Shown in pieces: positions 9,002-17,891 of a DNA stretch of 64,000 nt. The position numbers were made by a program, and so were the translations under genes. Under the pieces are notes generated by a model that did no database searches, was not told the DNA's origin, and worked only from the letters and a program-made list of their open reading frames with translations. Numbering within the stretch: the stretch's first letter is position 1; each line of letters opens with the position of its first letter. Origin of the DNA: Desulfosarcina widdelii (lineage in GTDB: Bacteria; Desulfobacterota; Desulfobacteria; Desulfobacterales; Desulfosarcinaceae); NCBI RefSeq assembly GCF_009688965.1, contig NZ_AP021875.1, forward strand, positions 6,262,001 to 6,326,000, in the 5' to 3' direction.

Positions 9002-9707
9002 TGAACTGCGCCGCGCGGTCGGTTTGCGGGCTGTCGAAAAAATCATGGGGGTTGCCGGTTTCTACAAGGCTGCCATCATCCATGAAAATCACCCGGTGGG
9101 CCACCTGGCGGGCAAATCCCATTTCGTGGGTCACCACGCACATGGTCATGCCTTCGCTAGTCAGTTTGACCATGACGTCCAACACCTCGCCGATCATTTC
9201 GGGATCCAGGGCGCTGGTGGGTTCGTCAAAGAGCATGATTTTGGGGGCCATGGCCAGCCCACGGGCGATGGCCACGCGCTGCTGCTGGCCACCGGACAAC
9301 TGGCTGGGGTAAGAATCGGCCTTGTCTGCAAGGCCCACGCGGGCCAGCTTCTCGCGGCCCAGTTCTTCGGCAGCAGCGCGTTTCAGCTTTCGGACGTTGA
9401 TCGGCGCCAGGACGACGTTCTGCAGGGCGGTCATGTGGGGGTAGAGGTGGAACTGCTGAAAGACGAATCCGATTTCGGCGCGCAGTTTGGTCAGATTGGT
9501 GGAATGATCGTGAAGCGGCGTGCCGTCCACGAACAGCTCCCCTTTCTGGAATTTCTCCAAACGGTTGATGCAGCGGATCAGGGTGGACTTGCCCGAGCCG
9601 CTGGGGCCGCAGATCACCACCACTTCTCCGGCAGCGACATTTAAATCGATATCCTTGAGGACATGCAGCTTGCCGAACCACTTGTTGACGCCTTTGAATT
9701 GAATCAT
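8979..9707 (-). CDS. polar amino-acid ABC transporter, ATP-binding subunit
   Basis: A 242-residue ATPase of the GlnQ/HisP type, which powers amino-acid import. It has Walker A GPSGSGKST, the Q-loop region FVFQQFHLYPHMT, signature LSGGQQQR and Walker B IMLFDEPTSALD, with the switch His in VVTHEMGFA. Its ATG overlaps the stop of the permease gene (ATGA), the tightest coupling in this operon. The order in the transcript is binding protein, permease, permease, ATPase. Confidence 0.93.
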   Translation of the reverse strand: MIQFKGVNKWFGKLHVLKDIDLNVAAGEVVVICGPSGSGKSTLIRCINRLEKFQKGELFVDGTPLHDHSTNLTKLRAEIGFVFQQFHLYPHMTALQNVVLAPINVRKLKRAAAEELGREKLARVGLADKADSYPSQLSGGQQQRVAIARGLAMAPKIMLFDEPTSALDPEMIGEVLDVMVKLTSEGMTMCVVTHEMGFARQVAHRVIFMDDGSLVETGNPHDFFDSPQTDRAAQFISKILTH

Positions 9708-10372
9708 AACATGACTTTCTGGGTGGCCATCTTCTCCTCGAGTCGGTTGGAAAGCCGGATCAGCGGGTAGGAGATGACAAAATAGAGAATACCCACCAGC
9801 GAAAAGACCATCAGCCCTTCAGGGATACGCACCACGGTGACCCAACCTACGCGGGTCAACTCCACCACGCCGATCACCGATACTACCGACGAGTCCTTGA
9901 TCAGAAGCACATACTGGCCCACCAGCGGCGGAAGGATGGTCTGCATGCTCTGAGGGACGATGACATGGCGCAGTTGCTGAAACAGGGTCAAACCCGACGA
10001 GGTGGCTGCTTCCCATTGCCCTCTGGGGACGGCTTTGATTCCTCCGGCCACGATCTCGCAGATGAACGCCGTGCCTAAATTGGTCAACGCGAGAATTGCA
10101 GCCGGGAATGCATCCAACTGGATACCCCATTCCGGCAGGATGAAAAAGACGATAAAAATCTGAACCACGAAGGGCGTACCCCGGATCAAGGCCACGTAAG
10201 CGCCGATCAATCCCACCAGAATCTTGTTGTTCGAGGTTCGCAGGATGCCCAGTACAAGACCGCAAATCGTTCCCAGCACCAGGCTGATGCCCGACACCGC
10301 CACGGTCATCCACAGCCCCTTGAGAAAAAACGGCAGGATTTCGATCAGCCGCTGGAAGTAAAAGAGCATCAT
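9704..10372 (-). CDS. polar amino-acid ABC transporter, permease 2
   Basis: A 222-residue inner-membrane permease of the HisMQ family. The EAA-type loop is AATSSGLTLFQQLRHVIVPQ, with GTPFVVQIFIVFF and a last span near VFSLVGILYFVISY. The start is taken at the tandem ATGs at 10372/10369, two bases after the stop of the first permease. The same frame stays open further upstream through the other gene, but that part is not coding. It should pair with permease 1 to form the channel. Confidence 0.9.
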   Translation of the reverse strand: MMLFYFQRLIEILPFFLKGLWMTVAVSGISLVLGTICGLVLGILRTSNNKILVGLIGAYVALIRGTPFVVQIFIVFFILPEWGIQLDAFPAAILALTNLGTAFICEIVAGGIKAVPRGQWEAATSSGLTLFQQLRHVIVPQSMQTILPPLVGQYVLLIKDSSVVSVIGVVELTRVGWVTVVRIPEGLMVFSLVGILYFVISYPLIRLSNRLEEKMATQKVML

Positions 10373-10374
10373 GG

Positions 10375-11043
10375 TCAGTAGGCCTCCCTGAAGATGAGCT
10401 TTTTCTGCGACCAGTCGGCCAGGGGTTTGAGTACGAAGTAGATGCACAGGTAAAAGAAGGCCACGGTGAAAAAAGCCTCGGTGGGCATAAATCGCTCGGA
10501 GGTGAGCGTTTGCCCGCAGCGCGTCAATTCCATGACCGAGATCAAAGAGAGCAGGGCGGTGTCCTTGACCAGAACGATGGCCTGCCCCAGCAAGGGCGGC
10601 ACGGTGATCCCCAGGGCCTGGGGCAGGACGATAAAGCGCATGCGTTGGAAGTAGTTGAGGCCGGAGGATACGCCCGCTTCGATCTGGCCGTTGGGCACCG
10701 AGGTAATGCCGGCCCGTACGATTTCGGCAATGTAGGCGCCGCTGTTGAGCATCAGGGCCAGGATGCCCGTCTGGATCTCCGGTACCCGCAATCCAAGGGT
10801 CGGCAGTCCGAAATAGAAAAAGTAGATCTGGACCAGGAGCGGCGTCGAACGGATGGATTCGATGTAGACGATGGAAAGGCCCCGAAGCAGCCGCCAGGGA
10901 GAAAGCCGGCAGGCGCAGGCGATAATGCCGGCGATGAGGGCCAGGAAGATCGAGACAATGGAGATCAGAAAGGTGTTGCGCAGCCCCTCCAGAAAAAACG
11001 GCATGTACTCCCAAATGATGCGGAAATTGAAGCCTTCGAGCAT
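10375..11043 (-). CDS. polar amino-acid ABC transporter, permease 1
   Basis: A 222-residue HisMQ-type permease. Motifs include IRSTPLLVQIYFFYFGLP, the EAA-like loop EAGVSSGLNYFQRMRFIVLP and QAIVLVKDTALLSLISV. It is the same length as the second permease and diverged from it. Both are in one operon with the ATPase and binding protein. The 212-base gap to the upstream binding-protein gene is filled by repeat element R2. Confidence 0.9.
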   Translation of the reverse strand: MLEGFNFRIIWEYMPFFLEGLRNTFLISIVSIFLALIAGIIACACRLSPWRLLRGLSIVYIESIRSTPLLVQIYFFYFGLPTLGLRVPEIQTGILALMLNSGAYIAEIVRAGITSVPNGQIEAGVSSGLNYFQRMRFIVLPQALGITVPPLLGQAIVLVKDTALLSLISVMELTRCGQTLTSERFMPTEAFFTVAFFYLCIYFVLKPLADWSQKKLIFREAY

Positions 11044-11062
11044 AGCCGAGCCTTAATTGAGG

Positions 11063-11187
11063 GATTCGCAAAAAGTCGAGTTGGTTCCATGGATGTCATC
11101 CCCGCGTAGGCGGGGATCCAGTTTCTTCATATCGTTATGGATTCCCGCCTTCGCGGGAATGACATGTCGAGCGACTTTTTGTGAATC
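11063..11187. repeat. dispersed inverted-repeat element R2, copy A
   Basis: This element is bounded by GATTCGCAAAAAGTCG at 11063-11078 and its near-perfect complement CGACTTTTTGTGAATC at 11172-11187 (one mismatch in 16). An inner pair, CCCGCGTAGGCGGG and CCCGCCTTCGCGGG, is followed by AATGACAT. The second copy is at 59940-60086. It sits inside an operon between the binding protein and permease genes, so the RNA hairpin may affect relative expression. Confidence 0.8.
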
Positions 11188-11255
11188 TGCCAAAATCGCA
11201 TTCACAATTTTGGGGAGAGAAGAAGCCTATACGCTTCTTCTCTCCGAAGCTTCTA

Positions 11256-12050
11256 TTAGTGGTCTTTCTTCCAGTCGGTGGACTCCATCCAGTACTTGAC
11301 GTTTTTATCGTAGCTGCCGTCGCTGCGGGCAAATTTGAAATAGAGATTGATCCATTGCCACAGGTTCACCGACTCGTGGCGCACGGCAAAGGCCAGGGGA
11401 TCCTTGCCCTGCCCCAGGCGTTCGGGGAGAACCCTGACGGAGTTGGGCGGAAAATCCGGTAGAACGGTCAGCACGGCCAGGTCGTCATTGACGCCGGCAT
11501 CCACATGGCCGGCCAGCAGGGCCTGGACGATCATGCGGCCGCCGCCCTTGTAGGTCTTAATCTTGGCTTTGGGCAGGTATTTTTTGGCGATGGTCTCTCC
11601 GGTAGAACCCAGGAGAACACCCACGGTCACGTCCGGGTTGTTGGCATCTTCCGGTTTCTGGAAAGAGGCGCCGGTGGTGGTGAAGACACAGGGCTGTACA
11701 TAGTACCACGGATCGCAGAAAGTAATCTTGAGGTGGCGCTTGAGGGTGGGGGTCATGTCCGCTGCCAGGATATCGGCCTTTCCGGAGAGCAGTGCGGGAA
11801 TCAGACCATCCCAGTCGAAATCCAAAATCTTGAGCTTGACGCCCATGCGGTCGGCCATGTCCTGGGCAAAGTCCACCATGGAGCCGGCAGGCTTGCCGTC
11901 CTTGTCCACGAAAGCATAGGGCGCCGCGCCGGACTGCACGGCCACCCGCAGTTCTCCGCGCTTGACGATGTCGGTAAGGGTGCCGGCCATTGCGGTTCCC
12001 GCGGCCACCATCATCAGAGCCAGCAGTACTGCCAAAATCCTTGTCTTCAT
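11256..12050 (-). CDS. polar amino-acid ABC transporter, periplasmic binding protein
   Basis: A 264-residue secreted binding protein. The signal peptide is MKTRILAVLLALMMVAAGTA with cleavage after AMA. The mature part has the family-3 solute-binding pattern GELRVAVQSGAAPYAFVDKD, DFAQDMADRMG and DWDGLIPALLSGKADI. It captures a substrate, most likely an amino acid, for the permeases that follow. AAGGAGGAGAAC gives a strong ribosome binding site. The ligand cannot be named. The saccharopine-dehydrogenase-like gene just upstream hints at an amino-acid or opine-like compound. Confidence 0.9.
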   Translation of the reverse strand: MKTRILAVLLALMMVAAGTAMAGTLTDIVKRGELRVAVQSGAAPYAFVDKDGKPAGSMVDFAQDMADRMGVKLKILDFDWDGLIPALLSGKADILAADMTPTLKRHLKITFCDPWYYVQPCVFTTTGASFQKPEDANNPDVTVGVLLGSTGETIAKKYLPKAKIKTYKGGGRMIVQALLAGHVDAGVNDDLAVLTVLPDFPPNSVRVLPERLGQGKDPLAFAVRHESVNLWQWINLYFKFARSDGSYDKNVKYWMESTDWKKDH

Positions 12051-12200
12051 GTTCTCCTCCTTGTTTGAAATGGTTCTGTCCTATTCCTTCTCAATGGAAT
12101 CCATGAATCCCGGTTCGCTTGGATTCCGGTGAGACGGTTCTGCTTCAGCAAGAGGCCCTTTCGGCTGCATTCCAGAAAGGCAGGCCTTTCCGGGTCGGTG

Positions 12201-13373
12201 TCATTCCAGGACGCGCTCCTCTTCCTCGACATCGATTCCACGGTCGCGCAGGGCTTTGGTAAATGCCGGGTAGGGAATATGCTTCATTGGCGACAGCACA
12301 CCCGAATCCCGGATTTCGCCGGCGGCAATCATCCGGGCCACGATGCTGGCCGGGCAGCTCACACCCTTGGCCATGGCCATGATGCCGGTATCCAGGTCCC
12401 GTTCGATGAGCAGACGGCTGACCAGGCGGACCCGCCGGCCGCCCTTGATGCCTTCGAAGACATTGAGCATGACTACCAGGTCCTTTTCGTTGCGCTTGTA
12501 CTGCAATTGGGGGCCTAGCAGTTTGTTCATCATCTGGTAAGGGGAGACCGCGCAGGGAAGGCCGGGTACCGGATCTTCACTCAAAAAACCAAGTTTTTTC
12601 AAAGGATGCCACAGGGCGCTCCAGCCGGGCCAGCGCAGCGAATAGCGGCCGGTTTCCCGGATGGTTGCGGTAACCCCCAAGGCATCGGTAAAAAATATGG
12701 CATCCCCGTTGGGAATGGCTTCCAGGGTGCCCAGTCCCGGAAAATCCACCTGACGAACATTCCGGGGGTCGTGCTGGTCGGCTCCGGGAATATCGACGGC
12801 CTTGCCTTCATCGATCATGCGGCTGTCCCGCTTGGTGGAGGCCAGGACCCCTTCGAAAACCCAGGAAATCTTGTAGTTGAAGGGGTTGTCGCAGGCGGAC
12901 CGTTCGGGAAGTCCGCCGCAATAGGAATTGACTACGTGAAGTTCGTCGAAGCGGCGGCCGGCTTCGCCGTAAATCACCAGGTCAATGCCCGGATCCAGGC
13001 CGCATTCGGGCATAATGGCGACGCCTGCGTTTCGGGCCGCTTCTTCCAGATGGGCGATGGGATAGGCGTAATTGGAATTGACAGCGCTGACACCGGTCCG
13101 GATAGCTGACTGGCAGACCGTTTCCACGAACTGCCTGGGGAGCAGGTCAATGGCCACATCCGCCTGCCGGAAAAGACGGTCCAGATTCTCCGGGTTATTG
13201 GCATCCAGGGATTCGGTGCGGACCTTGGCCATATCGACAAAGGCCGAGATTTCATCCATGGCTTCGAAGTTCGCGTCGGCACAGATCACCTCTTGCACAT
13301 CCGGATTTTTGGCCAGATCGAAAACGGCGGCCCTGCCCTGAATTCCGCAACCGCCCAATACCAGCACTCGCAT
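12201..13373 (-). CDS. saccharopine dehydrogenase-like NAD(P)-dependent enzyme
   Basis: A 390-residue protein with an N-terminal Rossmann fold (VLVLGGCGIQGRA, then VICADANFEAM), DVAIDLLPRQF and ECGLDPGIDL, which are hallmarks of the saccharopine dehydrogenase/LYS9-like family. Such enzymes oxidise or form secondary-amine links between amino acids and keto acids. It lies 150 bases upstream of the amino-acid ABC transporter genes on the same strand, so it may act on the imported compound. The exact substrate is unknown. Confidence 0.75.
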   Translation of the reverse strand: MRVLVLGGCGIQGRAAVFDLAKNPDVQEVICADANFEAMDEISAFVDMAKVRTESLDANNPENLDRLFRQADVAIDLLPRQFVETVCQSAIRTGVSAVNSNYAYPIAHLEEAARNAGVAIMPECGLDPGIDLVIYGEAGRRFDELHVVNSYCGGLPERSACDNPFNYKISWVFEGVLASTKRDSRMIDEGKAVDIPGADQHDPRNVRQVDFPGLGTLEAIPNGDAIFFTDALGVTATIRETGRYSLRWPGWSALWHPLKKLGFLSEDPVPGLPCAVSPYQMMNKLLGPQLQYKRNEKDLVVMLNVFEGIKGGRRVRLVSRLLIERDLDTGIMAMAKGVSCPASIVARMIAAGEIRDSGVLSPMKHIPYPAFTKALRDRGIDVEEEERVLE

Positions 13374-13491
13374 GGGATAGATACTCCTGATTTTTGGGGA
13401 AAGCGAATCGCCGTGCTTCGCTCGGCGGTCTTTTTCAGAAATGATCGTTCAAATTAACCGTTTAGTCAAAAGCCTGTCAACGCTTTTTAAA

Positions 13492-14343
13492 TCAATGAAC
13501 CGGTTCCACCCGGATGAACACTTGCCGTCGTTTTGCCGTCCGGCCGGACTGGCCGTGGGTCAACCCGGTATCGGTTCCTTGGGCGGTGGTCAGGATGCCG
13601 CCGATTTCAATCCATTCGTTCAGGCTCCCCCGGACCCGGGTCCGGATCTGCTGAGTTTGCACCTCCCCGGAAAGATTCCCCGCCGGTCGATCCCGGTGGG
13701 TTTCGATTTCAAGGATCACCCGCTGCCCCGAAACCCGCGGGGAGACCTGCATGCCGGTAAACATTTCCCGGTAGCCCACCACCTCACGATGGCGAACGCC
13801 CCCATGAACGGGGCTGCCCAGGACCACCGGTACGGACAGCCCCACATAAACCGTGGCGGCCGCGCCGTCCTCGACGAGGACCCGCTGCACATCGGTGCTG
13901 CGCTGCGTCGAAAGGCTGCTTTGGGCATCCACGGCGACCGTGTTCGGCGGTTGGTCCCGGCGACCGCCCGCTCCGATCTTCACATGGTCGCCGATGGCAA
14001 CGTTTCCGGATGCGGATATACGGCTCAGGTTGTCCAGGGCATTTTCGCCCTGAACCAGGGTAATGGCCAACTGTTGCGAGGCCCGGTCCAGATGGGCGAT
14101 GACTTCCCGGATCCGGATCAGGTTTTCCGGGGAAGTGGTCAAGAAAAGGCGAAAACCATCGCCGCTGAGGGTATTGCCCGGTTCGAGCAGCGGCGAGATG
14201 ATCGGAATGACCTCGTCCGCCGTTCGGTGTTTGAGTTCGATTACGGCCAGCCGGTCGGTTGACGCCAGAGCCAGGACCGACACCAGCAGACATAAAATCG
14301 TCATGCCGATCAAGATGGGGCGTTTCGTTAAACGGAGGTACAT
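13492..14343 (-). CDS. exported protein with secretin N-domain
   Basis: A 283-residue protein with an N-terminal signal or anchor (PILIGMTILCLLVSVLALAS). A secretin short domain (NolW-like) follows, with AVIELKHRTADEVIPIISPL and IREVIAHLDRASQQLAI. The C-terminal half has secretin-like beta motifs (MQVSPRVSGQRVILEIETH), but it is too short to form the outer-membrane gate. No other type II or III secretion genes are nearby. I chose MYLRLTKRP as the start because AAGGGG lies 7-8 bases upstream. It may be a periplasmic solitary N-domain protein. Confidence 0.6.
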   Translation of the reverse strand: MYLRLTKRPILIGMTILCLLVSVLALASTDRLAVIELKHRTADEVIPIISPLLEPGNTLSGDGFRLFLTTSPENLIRIREVIAHLDRASQQLAITLVQGENALDNLSRISASGNVAIGDHVKIGAGGRRDQPPNTVAVDAQSSLSTQRSTDVQRVLVEDGAAATVYVGLSVPVVLGSPVHGGVRHREVVGYREMFTGMQVSPRVSGQRVILEIETHRDRPAGNLSGEVQTQQIRTRVRGSLNEWIEIGGILTTAQGTDTGLTHGQSGRTAKRRQVFIRVEPVH

Positions 14344-14614
14344 GGCAGGACCCCTTGTCCTCGCAGCCTGAAAAGGCCACTGTTCATCGTCGGCCGGAGA
14401 CAACCTGTGGTGAAGCGGCATCCCTTTTCGACAGGCAGGTTCGGGATGCTGGCCGGTGTGGAACGTTTCGGGAAGTTTTTTTTATCCCAATTCGGGCCGA
14501 TCTGCAAGGTGTTCGCCCGACATCCAGTCGGGCTGCTGCGATAGCGCGTATTCCACATTGACAATAGTTTTACCTGAATTCGCCCTTTGGTCCTTGTGAT
14601 TTGGCCATCGATGC

Positions 14615-14634
14615 TTTAGTTTTCATGAACTAAA
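14615..14634. promoter_or_regulatory. inverted repeat upstream of KASIII-like gene
   Basis: TTTAGTT and AACTAAA flank the six bases TTCATG, giving perfect 7-base arms about 20 bases before the KASIII-like ATG. It overlaps the expected 5' leader, so it could be an operator for a repressor. No regulator gene is adjacent. Confidence 0.35.
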
Positions 14635-14655
14635 AAATTAAGGAGCAGGAGGATC

Positions 14656-15717
14656 ATGCCCAGTTCGATCATTATATCCACGGGAAGCCATATTCCATCG
14701 GAAACGATTCCCAACAGCCATTTCCTCGGGAATACGTTTTATACTCAGGATGACACCCTCGTGGAAAAACCCAATCCGCAGATCGTCGAGACCCTGCACA
14801 ATATTACCGGCATCAGCGAGCGGCGATATGTCAACGAAGGGCTGACTACCACCGACATTGCCTTTATGGCGGGCCAAAACGCCCTCGAAGGTATGGACCG
14901 GGAAAGCCTGGACTACATTATCGTGGCCCAGAATTTCGGGGATGTACAGGCCGGCAACCTGCGAACGGACATGGTGCCGACCATCGCCTCGCGGGTCAAA
15001 CACCGGCTGAAGATCGAAAATCCTTACACCGTGGCCTACGACATCCCTTTCGGCTGCCCCGGATGGATTCAGGGCATGATCATGGCCGACTATTACATTC
15101 GCTCCGGAGACGCCCGGCGGGTTATGGTGATCGGTGCCGAGATTCTATCGCGCGTGTCGGATCCCCACGACGTGGATTGCATGATTTTCGCCGATGGCGC
15201 CGGGGCGACCGTTGTGGAGGCCGGCGATACGGATGGAGGCATTCTCGCCCACGTGGCGCGTACGGATGCTCTGGACAATGCCTGGTTGCTGCGGTTGGGT
15301 CCCTCCTACAATCCGAACCATCGCGGAGACGAGCTGTATATCAAGATGGACGGCCATGACATTTACAAATATGCGCTGAAAACGGTTCCCCTGGTGGTCA
15401 AGCAGGCCCTGGACAAGGCCGGACTGGACCTTGGCAATGTCAAAAAAATCCTGATGCACCAGGCCAACGCCAAGATGGATGACGCCATCCTGGCCCGCCT
15501 GTTCAAGCTTTACGGCGTTTCCCATATTCCTGACGATATTATGCCCATGATCATCCATTGGGCCGGCAACAGCTCGGTGGCCACCATTCCCACCATGCTG
15601 GACCTGATGATGAGGGAAAAACTGGAGGGACACCGGCTTTCCTCCGGGGATGTTGTCGTATTTACCTCGGTCGGGGCGGGCATGAACATCAATGCCATGG
15701 TCTATCGTCTGCCCTGA
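14656..15717 (+). CDS. 3-oxoacyl-ACP synthase III (KASIII/FabH)-like enzyme
   Basis: A 353-residue thiolase-fold condensing enzyme. The KASIII catalytic triad is visible: Cys in IPFGCPGWIQG, His in ILMHQANAKM and Asn in HWAGNSSVATIP. It condenses an acyl-CoA with malonyl-ACP or another acceptor. The protein is somewhat longer than housekeeping FabH, and no fab genes surround it. A role in a specialised acyl pathway is more likely than initiation of fatty-acid synthesis. AAGGAGCAGGAGG lies just before the ATG. It converges with the OYE gene 12 bases away. Confidence 0.85.
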   Translation: MPSSIIISTGSHIPSETIPNSHFLGNTFYTQDDTLVEKPNPQIVETLHNITGISERRYVNEGLTTTDIAFMAGQNALEGMDRESLDYIIVAQNFGDVQAGNLRTDMVPTIASRVKHRLKIENPYTVAYDIPFGCPGWIQGMIMADYYIRSGDARRVMVIGAEILSRVSDPHDVDCMIFADGAGATVVEAGDTDGGILAHVARTDALDNAWLLRLGPSYNPNHRGDELYIKMDGHDIYKYALKTVPLVVKQALDKAGLDLGNVKKILMHQANAKMDDAILARLFKLYGVSHIPDDIMPMIIHWAGNSSVATIPTMLDLMMREKLEGHRLSSGDVVVFTSVGAGMNINAMVYRLP

Positions 15718-15729
15718 CTCAAGACGCTG

Positions 15730-17730
15730 CTAAATCTCCAACGCCGCCAGAAACCCACCATGGATGGCGTCGTTCAGCTTGCCGGGGGCCACGGCATCGC
15801 CAACCACAGTGTGGGGGATGTCCGCATCGGCCAGAAGATCGGACAGATGGCGTTCGGACTTGGAGCCCGACGCCAGGATAATGGTGTCGAAACGGTCCGA
15901 GTGCCGGCAATCCTCCCTCTCCCAGATTATCTCTCCCTTGCCGATGGAAAGGACCCTGGCGCCGGTTCGGATCGTGACTGCGTAGCGGTCGAGCCGGTCC
16001 ATGAGAATCCAGCGGGTGGACCTGCCCACATCCTTTCCGGCCTTGTCCAGCATTTCGAAAACGGTGACGCTTGAGGTGCCGGCGAACATCAGTTCCTTGA
16101 TCCGTTCGGGAGGCATGCCGTCGTAGGCCATGAGAAAATGAACAACCTCCGGCGTCAGGGTACCCCGGGCCGCCACGAAAAGGGCGGTTTCCAGGCCCAC
16201 GGCGCCACCGCCGACGATGGACACCCGTTTGCCCAGCATGGGATTTTCCTTGAGGACCTGCCAGGCGTCGAGCACATCGGCACCGTCGGCTCCGGGGATC
16301 GGCGGAATCAGGGCCCTGGCCCCTTCGGCTATAATGACATGGTCGGGGGCATGGCTGCGGATCAATTCCAGGTCCACCGTGGTGTTCAGGTGCAAAGGGA
16401 TGCCGTGCCGCTGAACCATTGCCCGATAGTAGCGGATGAATTCCAACAGTTCGTGCTTGTGGGGCGGTGCACCGGCGATCCACAACTGACCGCCCAGGTC
16501 ACGGTCCTTTTCGAAGATTTCCACGCGATGGCCCCGGATGGCGGCGGTGACGGCCGCTTCCAGCCCGGCGGCACCGGCGCCGATTACCATGACCTTTTTG
16601 GGTGAATCGGTTTCGAGGATTGCCCGTTTGGCCTCGAATCCGGCCTGGGGATTGCCCACGCAGTACACCGGCCGGCCGCTGAAGATTTCGTCCGTGCAGC
16701 CCTGGGAACAGGCCACGCAAGGACGGATCTCGTCGGCGATGCCTTCCATCGCCTTTCGGGGCCAGTAGGGATCGGCGATAAGCACCCGACCCAGGTTGAC
16801 CATGTCCGCGTACCCGTCGCGCAGGATGCGCTCCGCATCGTCTGGCGTTGCAATGCGATTGGAGGCCATCACCGGCACACTGACGGCGTTTTTGATGTTG
16901 CGGGCCAGAAAGGCGTAGGCGGTGCGGGGCAGCTCCATGGGCAGTTGGGGAACCCGCGATTCGTGCCATCCGCCGGTGACATTGATCGCATCCACGCCAG
17001 CGGATTCATAGGCCGCCGCGATTTTCGGGGTTTCCTGGTCGGTATTGCTGCCCGGCACGAAATCGTTGCCGGCCATGCGGATCGTTACGGGGACGTCCGG
17101 TCCGACGGCCGATCTCACCTTTCCGATGAGTTCGACGGGAAAGCGCAGACGGTTCTCGAAGCTGCCGCCGTATTGATCGGTGCGCTGATTTTTCAGCGGT
17201 GAGAGGAACTGGGTGACAAGATAGCCGGCGCTTCCGATGATCTCCACGCCGTCGAACCCGGCGGCCACGGCCCGGCGGGCGGCTGCGGCAAAGGCCTTCT
17301 GAACCTGCTGGATGTCATCGATGCTCATTTCCCGCGGGGTGGTCTTGCTGTATCTGGAATAGACGGCCGAGGGAGCGATGGGGTCTTTTCCGTCGATGAG
17401 AAATGGATGAGAATAGGCACCGGCATGAAAGAGCTGGACCCAGGCCCGGGCGCCTTCGGCCTTGATGATTTCGGTGACCGTGGCAAAGTCGTCGATGACC
17501 GCATCATCGGCAATGGACAGGGCCAGCAGGCCCGAACCGAGAAAGTCCACGCCCACGGGCCCTACGGTGACAATACCGGCGCCGCCCCGGGCCCGTTCGC
17601 GGAAGAAATCGGTGTAGCGCTGGTTGAGCTTGCTGTCGTAGGAATAGAGCAACCCCAGGGACGGATAGGCGATGCGGTTTCTGATCTCCAGTTGATTGAT
17701 GGTGATTGGGCTGAACAGGTAGCGATACAT
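15730..17730 (-). CDS. NADH:flavin oxidoreductase / 2,4-dienoyl-CoA reductase-type protein
   Basis: A 666-residue protein with three parts: an N-terminal FMN TIM barrel of the old yellow enzyme family (to ~345), a Cys cluster for a 4Fe-4S centre (CVACSQGCTDEIFSGRPVYC), and an FAD/NADH module (VMVIGAGAAGLEAAV, then VSIVGGGAVGLETALF). This is the layout of 2,4-dienoyl-CoA reductase and related enoate reductases. Electrons pass from NAD(P)H through FAD and Fe-S to FMN. The ATG at 17730 is preferred over GTG at 17736 because GGAAGGAG fits its spacing. The substrate is probably an unsaturated acyl-CoA or enone. Confidence 0.88.
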   Translation of the reverse strand: MYRYLFSPITINQLEIRNRIAYPSLGLLYSYDSKLNQRYTDFFRERARGGAGIVTVGPVGVDFLGSGLLALSIADDAVIDDFATVTEIIKAEGARAWVQLFHAGAYSHPFLIDGKDPIAPSAVYSRYSKTTPREMSIDDIQQVQKAFAAAARRAVAAGFDGVEIIGSAGYLVTQFLSPLKNQRTDQYGGSFENRLRFPVELIGKVRSAVGPDVPVTIRMAGNDFVPGSNTDQETPKIAAAYESAGVDAINVTGGWHESRVPQLPMELPRTAYAFLARNIKNAVSVPVMASNRIATPDDAERILRDGYADMVNLGRVLIADPYWPRKAMEGIADEIRPCVACSQGCTDEIFSGRPVYCVGNPQAGFEAKRAILETDSPKKVMVIGAGAAGLEAAVTAAIRGHRVEIFEKDRDLGGQLWIAGAPPHKHELLEFIRYYRAMVQRHGIPLHLNTTVDLELIRSHAPDHVIIAEGARALIPPIPGADGADVLDAWQVLKENPMLGKRVSIVGGGAVGLETALFVAARGTLTPEVVHFLMAYDGMPPERIKELMFAGTSSVTVFEMLDKAGKDVGRSTRWILMDRLDRYAVTIRTGARVLSIGKGEIIWEREDCRHSDRFDTIILASGSKSERHLSDLLADADIPHTVVGDAVAPGKLNDAIHGGFLAALEI

Positions 17731-17747
17731 TGGCACTCCTTCCTCGA

Positions 17748-17867
17748 CGGATCCGTAAAAAGGCCGATATCGGCGTTACGCTCATCCTTCGTCACTGCGG
17801 CGTACGCCAAAGTACGCCTCATTCCTCAGGATTCGCAAGCCTTGATCTCGGCCTTTTTACGAATCCG
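17748..17867. repeat. dispersed inverted-repeat element R1, copy 2
   Basis: A 120-base copy with the clearest ends. CGGATCCGTAAAAAGGCCGA at 17748-17767 is mirrored by TCGGCCTTTTTACGAATCCG ending at 17867. The core holds GCGTTACGCTCATCC and CAGGATTCGCAAGCC. It lies between the OYE gene and the phosphoesterase gene on the minus strand. Confidence 0.85.
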
Positions 17868-17891
17868 TCGGAAAGGCGACATCCTACAAGA

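Noticed and set aside
9704..11071. 455-codon permease frame
   Set aside because: Its first half overlaps the other permease in a wrong frame. The two 222-residue permeases with tight spacing explain the DNA.
11063..11187. insertion sequence
   Set aside because: The element is only 125 bases long with no transposase. It is kept as a dispersed inverted repeat instead.
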